Assembly: GCA_014385265.1 (NCBI GenBank)
Contig: JACRTJ010000018.1
Span: 62,001-126,000, forward strand
Length of the DNA stretch: 64,000 nt
From: Enterocloster hominis (ex Liu et al. 2021)
GTDB taxonomy: Bacteria; Bacillota; Clostridia; Lachnospirales; Lachnospiraceae
Direction: 5' to 3'
Positions within the stretch are counted from its first letter, which is position 1. Each line of letters begins with the position of its first letter. A model generated the notes under the pieces. It saw only the letters and a list, made by a program, of their open reading frames with translations. It was not told where the DNA came from and ran no database searches. Positions 18,817 to 28,882 of this stretch are shown here, piece after piece. The position numbers were made by a program, and so were the translations under genes.

Positions 18817-19608
18817 ATGATCAGACTGATCGTATCAGACATAGACGGGACCCTCACAGAGGATGGGGGAAGCCGGCTGGACCCGGAGCTTTACGAGGTG
18901 ATCCTGAAGCTTAAGAGCCAGGGGATCTATTTTGCGGCTGCCAGTGGCCGTCATTCAGCCAGCATTGAATATATTTTTGATCCAATAAAGGATAAGATCT
19001 TTTACATCGGGGATAACGGGGCGTATCTGGGCTGCTATGGCAGGGAGCTTTTTCTGACCCGGTATAAGCAGGAGCTGGCTATGGACGTGATCGCCGATAT
19101 GAAAGCCGCCGGTCTGGACGTTTTAGTGGACTGTGCGGACTGCGCCTATACGGATTCCAGGAATCCGGAGTTTCTCCAGTGGATGTTAAACGGATATCAT
19201 TTCCGTTTAAAGGAGCTGGAGGATCTGAGGACCCTTGCTGAGCCCATTGTGAAGATCGCCGGCTGCCGTATGGAGGGCCTGGGAAGCCGGGCGGACGGGT
19301 TTAAGGAAAAATACGGAACGAAGCTTAAAGTGACCCTGGCGGGAGAGCAGTGGCTGGATACCATGGATCCGGGAGTCAGTAAGGGTGCGGCAGTGAAGCT
19401 TCTCCAGGAAAGCCTCATGATCCGTCCCGAAGAGACCATGGTCTTTGGCGACCAGTTAAATGATATCGAGATGTTAAACCAGGCGTATTACAGCTTTGCA
19501 GTGGCCAATGGACGGCCGGAGACCCGGGCCGCCGCCAGATTTCTGGCGGATTCCAATGGAAACCAGGGGCCGTTGAAGATATTAAAGCTGTTGGTGGAGC
19601 GGAAATAA
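18817..19608 (+). CDS. Cof-type HAD hydrolase
   Basis: This 263-residue HAD phosphatase is of the Cof/YidA group, typically acting on sugar phosphates or nucleotide-related compounds. Motif I is VSDIDGTL near the N-terminus, motif II AASGR, and motif IV GDQLNDIEM. The ATG at 18817 is 8 bases after AAGGAG; an in-frame GTG overlapping that site is less likely. Substrate cannot be predicted. Its stop overlaps the next start (TAATG). Confidence 0.9.
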   Translation: MIRLIVSDIDGTLTEDGGSRLDPELYEVILKLKSQGIYFAAASGRHSASIEYIFDPIKDKIFYIGDNGAYLGCYGRELFLTRYKQELAMDVIADMKAAGLDVLVDCADCAYTDSRNPEFLQWMLNGYHFRLKELEDLRTLAEPIVKIAGCRMEGLGSRADGFKEKYGTKLKVTLAGEQWLDTMDPGVSKGAAVKLLQESLMIRPEETMVFGDQLNDIEMLNQAYYSFAVANGRPETRAAARFLADSNGNQGPLKILKLLVERK

Positions 19609-20609
19609 TGGAAAAGAAGATGAAAAAACGGAAAAGCGCGTGGATATGCCGGGCAGCTGTCTCCATGGCGGCCATGGCGGCAGCCGTATGCTTAGGGGGC
19701 TGCGGCGCAGTGGAAACGCTGTATTCCGGAAAAGGAGAAAAGGAATACGGAAAGGCGGAGACCATGGTGATCCTGACCACGGAGCGGCTCCGCTACGAAA
19801 ACGTATATTCAGAGGAGATCTGGACCGCAGAAGTGGACGGCGGCGGAACGGCCTTTGAGACGGTCCTCACAGGCCAGATCCATGATTTTTTAAAGGAGCT
19901 GAAGGTCATGAGCCTCATGGCCCGGGAGAAGGAGATCACCCTTTCCAGCCGGGAAAAGGAGCTGGCCAAAACAGCGGCCGGCCAGTATATGGACGATCTG
20001 GGCTCTGTCCAGGCAGAGGAGTTCGGGCTGACAGAGGAAAAAGCGGAGGCCTTGTATACGGATTACTGGACGGCGGAAAAGTTGGTGGAGACCATTACAG
20101 GGGATATGAACCTGGAGGTCAGCGACAGCGAGGCCAAGGTGATCTCCGTGGCCCAGATCCAGGTTTCCGACAGGACCCGGGCAGAAGAGATCCGTTCAAA
20201 GATCCAGGAGGAGGGAATGGATTTTTTTGCCGCAGCCAAGGAATATTCAGAGGATCCGGAGATAAAAAAACAGCTCTGGTACGGCCTCATGGGAGAGGAG
20301 TATGAAAAGACGGCCTTTTCCATGGCATCCGGAGAGGTGAGCCCGGTGGTGGAGGACGGAGGGAAATATTACATCCTGAGGTGCGAAAACGATTACGATG
20401 AGGCTGCCACCAGAGTCCGCAAGGAGCAGATGATACGGGAAAAGAGAAGCGCTGCCTTTTACAGCTCCTACCAGGCGTTCCAGGCGGAGCACCCCCTGAC
20501 CGGGGACGAGGAGCTGTGGCAGGGGCTTACGGTCACTGGGAGCCCGGCTGTGACGGCGGATTTTTTTGAGATCTTTGAGACGGTATGTGCCGGGGAGGAA
20601 CAGGTATGA
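19608..20609 (+). CDS. Parvulin-type peptidyl-prolyl isomerase lipoprotein (PrsA-like)
   Basis: This 333-residue protein has a lipoprotein signal ending CLGGC (cysteine about residue 28) and a rotamase (PpiC) domain in its second half, with VAQIQVSDRTRAEEIRSKI, FAAAKEYSED and SPVVEDGGKYYILRCEN. By family it folds secreted proteins at the outer face of the membrane. The rotamase core is somewhat divergent, so chaperone activity without catalysis is possible. It overlaps its neighbours at both ends and is co-translated with DUF5721. Confidence 0.85.
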   Translation: MEKKMKKRKSAWICRAAVSMAAMAAAVCLGGCGAVETLYSGKGEKEYGKAETMVILTTERLRYENVYSEEIWTAEVDGGGTAFETVLTGQIHDFLKELKVMSLMAREKEITLSSREKELAKTAAGQYMDDLGSVQAEEFGLTEEKAEALYTDYWTAEKLVETITGDMNLEVSDSEAKVISVAQIQVSDRTRAEEIRSKIQEEGMDFFAAAKEYSEDPEIKKQLWYGLMGEEYEKTAFSMASGEVSPVVEDGGKYYILRCENDYDEAATRVRKEQMIREKRSAAFYSSYQAFQAEHPLTGDEELWQGLTVTGSPAVTADFFEIFETVCAGEEQV

Positions 20610-21094
20610 TCGCATTGCGGATCGAGGAACAGAAGAAATTTACCTCGGGGCTTTTTATCGGAGAGCTGTTCGATCAATTTCTTTTAAGGGAGGCGGACAT
20701 CGTCACCTTCAACCGGTTCACCATCGACGGCCGGGTGCGCCGGGGCTACTATACAGGAGAGGAGCAGGGGAAGATCGGTGAGTTTTCCTCCTGGAGGACC
20801 ATAAAGCCCGTATGCTTTTCCCTGATCCGGGGAAAGCGTCTGCCGGAGACCTTCCGCATCGTCCTCTGCCTGTCGGAGGAGGCCAGGAGCCGGTTCGTAC
20901 AGGCCCATGCTCCGGGGATCCTGCCGGAGCAGGCAGGCGGCCTCTATATCAACATCCAGTATGAAAACCAGGAAATGACCTGTGTTACGGGCACATCCAT
21001 GAACGTTTTCACCATGGACCGGACCCTGGAGCGGGAATGGGATGAGAGCGTAAAGCAGTTTTTAAAAAGAAGCGGGATCGCGTTTACCTGTTAG
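20606..21094 (+). CDS. DUF5721 family protein
   Basis: This 162-residue cytoplasmic protein matches the clostridial family DUF5721 as I recall it, with TSGLFIGELFDQFLLREADI and FTIDGRVRRGYY. Function is unknown. The ATG at 20606 overlaps the preceding stop (ATGA) and has GGGGAGGA 7 bases upstream. Confidence 0.7.
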   Translation: MIALRIEEQKKFTSGLFIGELFDQFLLREADIVTFNRFTIDGRVRRGYYTGEEQGKIGEFSSWRTIKPVCFSLIRGKRLPETFRIVLCLSEEARSRFVQAHAPGILPEQAGGLYINIQYENQEMTCVTGTSMNVFTMDRTLEREWDESVKQFLKRSGIAFTC

Positions 21095-21104
21095 GAGGCG
21101 GCAG

Positions 21105-22055
21105 TTGAATTTTGATAATTACAGATATTTTGCAGCAGCGGCGGAGGAGTTAAACTTCACAAAGGCGGCCAGAAAGCTTTTTATGACCCAGCAGGCCCTC
21201 AGCAAGCAGATCGACAAAATGGAAAAGGAGTATAATACCCGGCTGTTCAACCGGGAAACGCCCATGAGCCTTACGCCGGCCGGAGAGTGTATGTACCGGC
21301 ACGTCTGCCGGATCCTGGACAATGAGCGGCAGATGCGGGCAGAGCTGGACGCGGTTCTGGGGCAGGAAAGCCGGAATCTGGTGGTGGGCGTCTCCTATTT
21401 CCGCAGCAGCATCCTGATCCCGCGGATCATGAAGGAGTTTTCAGGGCTTCATCCGGAGATCTGCGTGACCGTGAAGGAAAAGAACCTGGCGGGCTGTGTT
21501 GCGGATCTAAAGCTTGGAAAGCTGGATCTGATGTTTGGTTATCATATGGAGGACGATCCGGCCCTGGTGTCCCACCGGCTGTCCCGGGAGGAGACCGTCC
21601 TGGCTGTGCCGGAGCCCATGGCAGCGGAATGCTTGTCTCCGGAGGAGATCCGAGGCTTTAAAGAAGAGGGGATCGTCTCGCTGCGTCCTTTTTCCGGCTG
21701 TCCCTTTGTGCGGATGGATGCAGATACGTGGATGGGGGAGCAGTTTGACCGGTATTGCAGGGAGGATGGCTTCGATCCGAAGATCTTCGTCATATCCCAG
21801 AGCGTCCTTACGGTGCTGGAGTGCTGTGCCGAGGGCATCGGGGCAACGCTGGTCCCTGCCGGCTATCTGGACCATCTGACGGCGGAGCAGAGAAGGGGGA
21901 TGGTATTTTTCAGATGGAGATATCCGGATGTCACACTGTTGGGGGCCGTCCTTCATCTGAAGAGCAGCTACATCACAAAGGCAGCCATGGACTTTGTGAA
22001 GTGTTCACAGAAAATATGCGGAGAAGAGGAATCTCTTTGGAATGGATTCTTTTAG
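21105..22055 (+). CDS. LysR family transcriptional regulator
   Basis: This is a 316-residue LysR-type regulator with N-terminal helix-turn-helix (FTKAARKLFMTQQALSKQIDKME, residues about 17-40) and a substrate-binding domain. It starts at a TTG with TTAGGAGG 6 bases before it. Only a short gap with a promoter separates it from the carrier and amidohydrolase downstream, which are therefore likely targets; the inducer may be their acylated amino acid or peptide substrate. The N-terminal NFDNYRYFAAAAEELNF is typical of this family. Confidence 0.9.
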   Translation: MNFDNYRYFAAAAEELNFTKAARKLFMTQQALSKQIDKMEKEYNTRLFNRETPMSLTPAGECMYRHVCRILDNERQMRAELDAVLGQESRNLVVGVSYFRSSILIPRIMKEFSGLHPEICVTVKEKNLAGCVADLKLGKLDLMFGYHMEDDPALVSHRLSREETVLAVPEPMAAECLSPEEIRGFKEEGIVSLRPFSGCPFVRMDADTWMGEQFDRYCREDGFDPKIFVISQSVLTVLECCAEGIGATLVPAGYLDHLTAEQRRGMVFFRWRYPDVTLLGAVLHLKSSYITKAAMDFVKCSQKICGEEESLWNGFF

Positions 22056-22080
22056 TTGTGCCATGCGACAAAAACGTTGT

Positions 22081-22109
22081 TTGTTAAAAATGACGGAAGA
22101 AGATAAAAT
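22081..22109 (+). promoter_or_regulatory. Candidate promoter of the YfcC-M20 operon
   Basis: TTGTTA and TAAAAT are separated by 17 bases, ending 35 bases before the carrier start codon. The AT-rich stretch around it is where a LysR regulator encoded just upstream would be expected to bind. Confidence 0.5.
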
Positions 22110-22144
22110 AATCATAAAATATTACTAAAAAAGGAGAAAGACTT

Positions 22145-23524
22145 ATGCAGGCAGACAAAAAGAAAAAAGAGTCCATGAGCATGTGGAAGATCATCCTCAT
22201 CGTAAACCTGGCTGTGTACATCCTGTCGTTTGTGATCCCGTCGGGAGCGTACCAGAGAGATGGAAAGATGGCAGTTCCAGGCACCTATGAGGTGGTGGAA
22301 AAAACGTATCTGAACCCGGTGGATGTGATCCTGGCCGTGGGAGATACGGTATATTCCTCCTTCGGAAAGCTGTTCGTAACACTGATCATCATGGGCGGCA
22401 TGATGGGGATCGTCAACTCCACAGGAGTCCTGGACCGGGCCCTGGGGAATCTGATCCACCGGCTGAAGGATAAGGCCCTGGCGATCATTCCGATCTATGT
22501 ATTTGCCACGGCCCTTTTAGGCTGTGTGGGCTCCATGATCTCCACGGTGATCCTGTTCGTTCCCCTGGGACTTCTGATCGCCAGAAAGCTCCGGGCAGAC
22601 CGGACCTTTGCCGTTGGCCTTGTGATCCTGGGCTCCTTCACCGGCTTCATGTCCTCCCCCATCAATCCCCTCACAGGCGTTATGGGACAGGAGATCGCCG
22701 GCCTGGTTCCTTATTCTGGCGCAGGTCTCCGGACCATCGTAACGATCCTCAATGTGGCGGTGGTTTCCGCATACCTGGTATGGTGGGCAAAGCGCTGCCA
22801 GAAAAATACAGCCATATACGAGGCGGATTTCGGCGGAGAGGAAGATGTGGAGAGCGGAGAGTATGAAAATACATATAAGCCTCTTTCCGGCCGTGAAATG
22901 GCGATCCTGGCGATCTTCTTCGGCGCATTTATCTTTTTTGCCGCCGGCGGCCCGACCCTGGGCCTGGGCATGACCCAGTTAGGCTCCATTATGCTTCCCG
23001 TTGCCTTTGTGGAAGGGATCCTGGCCGGATACAGCCTGGACGATACCATGAAAAACTTCGTAAAGGGAACCCAGTCCATGTGCGGCGTTATGGTATTCAT
23101 GGTCCTGGCCTCCATTATGAGCATTATTTTAAACCAGGCGGGAGTCCTGGACTCCATCGTTTATTACATCTCCATCCCCTTAAGCCATTTAAGCAGCGCT
23201 ATGGCGGCTGTGGGAATGTTCATTGCAAATGCGTTCATTAACGTATTCATCGGCTCCGGCTCCGGCCAGACCGTAGTTGCCATGCCGATCATGGCTCCCT
23301 TAGCCGATGTGGTGGGCGTTACCCGCCAGATGGCAGTGCTCACCCTCCAGTATGGAGACGGCTTTACGAACCTGTTCCTGCCCACCAACGTAAACCTTAT
23401 GGCATGTCTTGCCATGGCCGGTGTGGACTTTAAGCGGTGGATGAAGTTCCTGGTGCCCTGCTATGCAATCCTGTTTGTGATCATGGTCGCTTCCATCTTC
23501 ATCGGAACTGCCATCGGATTTTAA
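22145..23524 (+). CDS. YfcC/DcuC family membrane carrier
   Basis: This 459-residue integral membrane protein with about 11-12 helices is of the YfcC branch of the C4-dicarboxylate carrier superfamily. Seen are the N-terminal WKIILIVNLAVYILSFVIPSGAY, GSFTGFMSSPINPLTG and FIGSGSGQTVVAMPIMAPLAD. Family members are annotated variously as dicarboxylate, arginine or peptide carriers. Pairing with an M20 amidohydrolase 16 bases downstream suggests uptake of an acylated amino acid or dipeptide. AAAAAGGAGAAAG precedes the start. Confidence 0.85.
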   Translation: MQADKKKKESMSMWKIILIVNLAVYILSFVIPSGAYQRDGKMAVPGTYEVVEKTYLNPVDVILAVGDTVYSSFGKLFVTLIIMGGMMGIVNSTGVLDRALGNLIHRLKDKALAIIPIYVFATALLGCVGSMISTVILFVPLGLLIARKLRADRTFAVGLVILGSFTGFMSSPINPLTGVMGQEIAGLVPYSGAGLRTIVTILNVAVVSAYLVWWAKRCQKNTAIYEADFGGEEDVESGEYENTYKPLSGREMAILAIFFGAFIFFAAGGPTLGLGMTQLGSIMLPVAFVEGILAGYSLDDTMKNFVKGTQSMCGVMVFMVLASIMSIILNQAGVLDSIVYYISIPLSHLSSAMAAVGMFIANAFINVFIGSGSGQTVVAMPIMAPLADVVGVTRQMAVLTLQYGDGFTNLFLPTNVNLMACLAMAGVDFKRWMKFLVPCYAILFVIMVASIFIGTAIGF

Positions 23525-23539
23525 GAGGAGGCCGGAAAT

Positions 23540-24747
<1,208 letters not shown>

Positions 24748-24748
<1 letters not shown>

Positions 24749-24775
24749 AAAAGGGGCCTGCGGGCCTCTTTTTTT
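24748..24775 (+). terminator. Terminator after the M20 gene
   Basis: Arms AAAAAGGGGCC and GGCCTCTTTTT pair with one G-T, with a four-base loop and a run of seven T. It begins at the stop codon of the M20 gene. Confidence 0.85.
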
Positions 24776-24841
24776 CGTAGGAAAAAGCGTCCCATCTGCT
24801 GGAAAGAGAGCGGAATCCGGCAGAAATCTTTCTCTCCCAGA

Positions 24842-24870
24842 TTGCAGAAACTCCGTCTTTGTAGTAAAAT
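24842..24870 (+). promoter_or_regulatory. Promoter of the M3 peptidase gene
   Basis: TTGCAG and TAAAAT are separated by exactly 17 bases. The -10 ends 33 bases before the start codon, with GGGAGG between. Confidence 0.75.
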
Positions 24871-24903
24871 AAAGACAGAAAACTCCTGGCAGGGAGGTTT
24901 CAT

Positions 24904-26616
24904 ATGGGAAAAAAGAAAGGGGAAGCAGAAACTATGGAAAAATTTTCTGAACTTCAGTATGTCCGTCCGGATATGGAAAAGGTCCTGGGAGACATGAGAG
25001 CAGTCACAGAGGCTCTGAAAAATGCCGCAGACTTTGGGGAGTTTAAAGCGGCGTACATGGATTATGTGAATACGGATATCCAGGTCTCCACAGCCAGACA
25101 GCTGGCCCATATCCGGAACACCATCAATATGATGGATGAATTTTATGAGGCAGAGATGGGATATTTCCACGCATGGATGCCGAAATACGAGATCCTGGTA
25201 AAGGAAATGGGAACGGTGATCTTAAATTCTCCCTTTAAGAAGGATATGGAGGAAGAATTCGGTTCCATCTTGATCCAGAATATGGAAGTGGGACAGCTCC
25301 TTTCCAGCGAGGCCGTAGTGGACGATATGGTAAAGGAAGCAGAGTTAGCCAACCTGTATTCCAAAACTGTGGCCGGTGCGTCTGTGGAATTCCGGGGGGA
25401 AATGTGCAGCACCTACGGCCTTTTAAAGCATATGCAGAGCACAGACCGCCAGGAGCGGAAGGAAGCGTTTGAGGCCTGGGCCCGTCTGTTTGAAGGGATC
25501 TCACCAAAGATCGATGAGATCTATGACGGTCTGGTACAGCTCAGAGCCGGAATGGCACAGAAGCTGGGCTTTGAGAGCTTCATCCCCATGGGATATTATA
25601 AACGCCGCAGATACGATTACAACGCAGAGGATCTGAAGGTATTCCGCCGCCAGGTGCAGGAGGTGATCGTCCCCGCCTGTGTGAAGCTATATGAGCGTCA
25701 GAGAAAGGCCCTGGGCGTGGATACCCTTCATTATTATGACGAATCCATTTCCAGTCCCCAGGGAAATCCGGTTCCTGTGGGAGACCGGGACTATATGGTG
25801 AAAAAGGCCCAGGAAATGTACCGGGAGCTGTCTCCGGAAAGCGGGGAATTCTTTGATTTTATGGTGGAGCACGAGCTGTTTGACCTGGAGACCAAAAAAG
25901 GAAAACGGGTCGGCGGCTACTGCACCTCCCTTCCCCTGTACCATGCGCCCTTTATCTTCTCCAACTTCAACGGGACCCAGGCGGATGTGAACGTGCTGAC
26001 CCATGAGGCCGGCCATGCCTTTGCTGGCTTTACGGCGGATAAATTCCAGAAGACCCCGGAGCTCTGCCACAGCACCAGCGAGATCAATGAGATCCACTCC
26101 ATGGGCATGGAGCTGTGGACCTATCCGTGGATGGAAAGCTTCTTTGGAGATAAGGCGGAGCAGTACCGGAAGGAGCACTTGGCCGATGCGCTGATGAAGA
26201 TCCCGTATATGGTCTGCGTGGATGAATTCCAGCACCGGGTATTTGAAAAGCCGGAGATGACGGCCATGGAGCGGAGAGCCGTATGGAGTGAGCTGGAAAA
26301 GGTTTATATGCCCTGGAGGGATTATGACGGAAACGCCTTCCTTACAGGCGGCGGATTCTGGATGCAGAAGCAGCACATTTTCCTGTATCCCTTTTATTAT
26401 GTGGACTACGCCATGGCCCAGATCGGCGCCTTCGAGTTCTATACCAAGATGAAGGCAGACCGGAAGGCCGCATGGGCAGATTATTATAAGCTGTGCCAGG
26501 CGGGAGGCTCCATGGGCTACTTTAAGCTCTTAGAGTACAGCGGGCTTCACAATGTATTAAAGGAAGGTTCCGTAAAGGAAGCCCTGAAGGCTGTCCTTGA
26601 GGAGCTGGAGGTATAA
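24904..26616 (+). CDS. M3 family oligoendopeptidase
   Basis: This 570-residue zinc peptidase of the M3 family (PepF-like, clostridial subgroup) degrades oligopeptides in the cytoplasm. The HExxH motif is in LTHEAGHAFAGF, followed by the third ligand region SEINEIHSMGMELW. The ATG at 24904 has GGGAGG at 6 bases. It is a single-gene unit between its own promoter and terminator. Confidence 0.93.
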   Translation: MGKKKGEAETMEKFSELQYVRPDMEKVLGDMRAVTEALKNAADFGEFKAAYMDYVNTDIQVSTARQLAHIRNTINMMDEFYEAEMGYFHAWMPKYEILVKEMGTVILNSPFKKDMEEEFGSILIQNMEVGQLLSSEAVVDDMVKEAELANLYSKTVAGASVEFRGEMCSTYGLLKHMQSTDRQERKEAFEAWARLFEGISPKIDEIYDGLVQLRAGMAQKLGFESFIPMGYYKRRRYDYNAEDLKVFRRQVQEVIVPACVKLYERQRKALGVDTLHYYDESISSPQGNPVPVGDRDYMVKKAQEMYRELSPESGEFFDFMVEHELFDLETKKGKRVGGYCTSLPLYHAPFIFSNFNGTQADVNVLTHEAGHAFAGFTADKFQKTPELCHSTSEINEIHSMGMELWTYPWMESFFGDKAEQYRKEHLADALMKIPYMVCVDEFQHRVFEKPEMTAMERRAVWSELEKVYMPWRDYDGNAFLTGGGFWMQKQHIFLYPFYYVDYAMAQIGAFEFYTKMKADRKAAWADYYKLCQAGGSMGYFKLLEYSGLHNVLKEGSVKEALKAVLEELEV

Positions 26617-26637
26617 TAAAAGAGATCTGCGGTTTAT

Positions 26638-26684
26638 GCCGCCCGGTGCCGGGAACGTATCCTGGCTTCGGGCGGCGTTTTTTC
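26638..26684 (+). terminator. Terminator after the M3 peptidase
   Basis: Arms GCCGCCCG and CGGGCGGC are separated by an internal GCCGGG/CCTGGC stem and followed by GTTTTTTC. Strong intrinsic terminator. Confidence 0.9.
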
Positions 26685-26711
26685 GATTGGCCCCCCGGAG
26701 CGATCGCTTTG

Positions 26712-26738
26712 CTAGCACTCACTTCACTCGAGTGCTAA
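26712..26738. promoter_or_regulatory. CIRCE operator for HrcA
   Basis: CTAGCACTC, a 9-base spacer and GAGTGCTAA form the CIRCE inverted repeat (consensus TTAGCACTC-N9-GAGTGCTAA, one mismatch in the left arm). It sits 7 bases upstream of the -35 of the htpG promoter. By established knowledge HrcA binds CIRCE and represses class I heat-shock genes. Confidence 0.92.
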
Positions 26739-26745
26739 AATTTTG

Positions 26746-26774
26746 TTGACATTTCCATCCAAAGGTATTACAAT
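26746..26774 (+). promoter_or_regulatory. Promoter of htpG
   Basis: TTGACA and TACAAT are separated by 17 bases, close to the vegetative sigma consensus. The leader to the start codon is about 80 bases. Confidence 0.88.
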
Positions 26775-26857
26775 ATCCATTGTTGCAGGAAAAATAGCCG
26801 TCGTCTGACGGAGACATACATTCAGAACAGCAGAAATATCGAAGGAGTGGATTTTTT

Positions 26858-28873
26858 ATGGCAAAGAGCGGAAGTTTATCCATTAACAGCGAGAACATTT
26901 TCCCCATTATCAAAAAGTGGCTGTACTCAGACCATGACATTTTTTACAGAGAACTGGTGAGCAACGGCTGCGACGCCATCACAAAGCTGAAAAAGCTGGC
27001 GCTGATGGGCGAGTACGAGGAGCCGGACGGGGTGGAATATAAGGTGTCCGTTACCGTAAACCCCAAGGAAAAGACCATCCAGGTCTCCGATAACGGTCTG
27101 GGAATGACCGAGGACGAGGTGGAGGAATATATCAACCAGATCGCCTTTTCCGGAGCCCAGGACTTCTTAAATAAATACAAGGACAAGGCCAACGAGGACC
27201 AGATCATCGGTCATTTCGGACTGGGCTTTTATTCTGCGTTCATGGTGGCAGACCGCGTGACCATCGATACCTTATCCTATAAGGCAGACGCCAGGGCGGT
27301 CCACTGGGAGTCCGAAGGCGGCACGGAGTATGAGATGACCGATGGGGACAAAACAGAAGCCGGAACCACCATCACCCTTTATTTAAACGACGACAGCACG
27401 GAGTTTGCCAACGAGTACCGGGCCAGAGAGGTCCTGGAAAAATACTGCGCCTTCATGCCGGTGGAGATCTACGTGGCAGACGAGACGGCAGAGCCCCAGT
27501 ACGATACCATCGAAAAGGATGAGCTGACCGATAAGGACACAGTGATCGAGACCATCGTGGAGGAGGCAAAGACCGAGGAAAAGGAGAACGAGGACGGTAC
27601 AAAGGAGACTGTGGAGGTTTCCCCTGCAAGAGAAAAATATAAGATCTTAAGACGGCCAGAGCCCATCAACGATACCCATCCCCTGTGGAACAAGCATCCC
27701 AACGAGTGCACAGAGGAGGAATACAAGGAATTTTACCGCAAGGTATTCATGGACTTCAAGGAGCCCTTATTCTGGATCCACCTGAACATGGACTACCCCT
27801 TCAACTTAAAGGGGATCCTGTACTTCCCCAAGATCAATATGGAGTACGAGAGCATCGAGGGAAAGATCAAGCTGTATAACAACCAGGTGTTCATCGCCGA
27901 TAATATCAAAGAGGTGATCCCGGAGTTCCTGATGCTGTTAAAGGGCGTCATCGACTGTCCGGATCTGCCCCTGAACGTATCCAGAAGCGCCTTACAGAAC
28001 GACGGCTTTGTGAAAAAGATCTCCGATTACATCACAAAGAAGGTGGCAGACAAGCTTTCCGGCATGTGCAAGACCGACCGGGAGAATTATGAGAAATACT
28101 GGGATGATATCAATCCCTTCATTAAATTCGGCTGCTTAAAGGATGAGAAGTTTGCAGAAAAGATGAACGATTATATCATCTTTAAAAACCTGGACGGCAA
28201 ATATCTGACCTTAAAGGACTGCCTGGAGGCCAATAAAGAAAAGGGCCATGAAAACCAGGTGTTCTATGTGACCGATGAAAAGGAGCAGAGCCAGTATATC
28301 AACATGTTCAAGGAGGCCGGCCTGGATGCGGTGATCCTTCCCAATGCCATCGATTCCCCGTTCATCTCCCATCTGGAGCAGAAGAACGAGAAGGTGAAAT
28401 TCCTCCGGATCGACGCGGATGTCAACGAGACCTTTAAGGAGAAGGAAGAGGACGACGAGGCCGCAAAGGAGCAGGCAAAGAAGGACGCAGAAAGCCTTTC
28501 AGAGATCTTTAAGAAGGCCCTTGGAAACGATAAGCTGGAAGTGAAGGTAGAGAAGCTTAAGAATGAGTCGGTGGCCTCCATGATCACCGTTTCCGAGGAG
28601 AGCCGCAGAATGGCCGATATGATGAAGATGTACAGCATGTACGGCGGCGGCGCAGACATGTTCCCGGTATCGGAGACTCTGGTGTTAAACGCCAATAACC
28701 AGCTGGTGAAATTCGTGCTGAACCACAAAGACGGAGAGAACACCGGAAAGATCTGCCAGCAGCTTTACGATCTGGCCAAGCTGGCCCATGGAAGCCTCTC
28801 TCCGGAGCGCATGACAAAGTTCATTGCAAGAAGCGGCGAGATCATGATGGACATGGCCCGGGAAGAGCAGTAA
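26858..28873 (+). CDS. htpG: Molecular chaperone HtpG (Hsp90)
   Basis: This is bacterial Hsp90, an ATP-driven dimeric chaperone of 671 residues. The GHKL ATPase site is visible in ELVSNGCDAITKL, VSDNGLGMTEDEVEEYI and GHFGLGFYSAF. The middle domain has LPLNVSRSALQND. Slightly longer than the 620-630 residues of E. coli and Bacillus homologues because of acidic insertions near residues 215-250 and 530-545. GAAGGAGTGG precedes the ATG. A CIRCE operator upstream implies HrcA control. Confidence 0.97.
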   Translation: MAKSGSLSINSENIFPIIKKWLYSDHDIFYRELVSNGCDAITKLKKLALMGEYEEPDGVEYKVSVTVNPKEKTIQVSDNGLGMTEDEVEEYINQIAFSGAQDFLNKYKDKANEDQIIGHFGLGFYSAFMVADRVTIDTLSYKADARAVHWESEGGTEYEMTDGDKTEAGTTITLYLNDDSTEFANEYRAREVLEKYCAFMPVEIYVADETAEPQYDTIEKDELTDKDTVIETIVEEAKTEEKENEDGTKETVEVSPAREKYKILRRPEPINDTHPLWNKHPNECTEEEYKEFYRKVFMDFKEPLFWIHLNMDYPFNLKGILYFPKINMEYESIEGKIKLYNNQVFIADNIKEVIPEFLMLLKGVIDCPDLPLNVSRSALQNDGFVKKISDYITKKVADKLSGMCKTDRENYEKYWDDINPFIKFGCLKDEKFAEKMNDYIIFKNLDGKYLTLKDCLEANKEKGHENQVFYVTDEKEQSQYINMFKEAGLDAVILPNAIDSPFISHLEQKNEKVKFLRIDADVNETFKEKEEDDEAAKEQAKKDAESLSEIFKKALGNDKLEVKVEKLKNESVASMITVSEESRRMADMMKMYSMYGGGADMFPVSETLVLNANNQLVKFVLNHKDGENTGKICQQLYDLAKLAHGSLSPERMTKFIARSGEIMMDMAREEQ

Positions 28874-28882
28874 AGGACGTTT

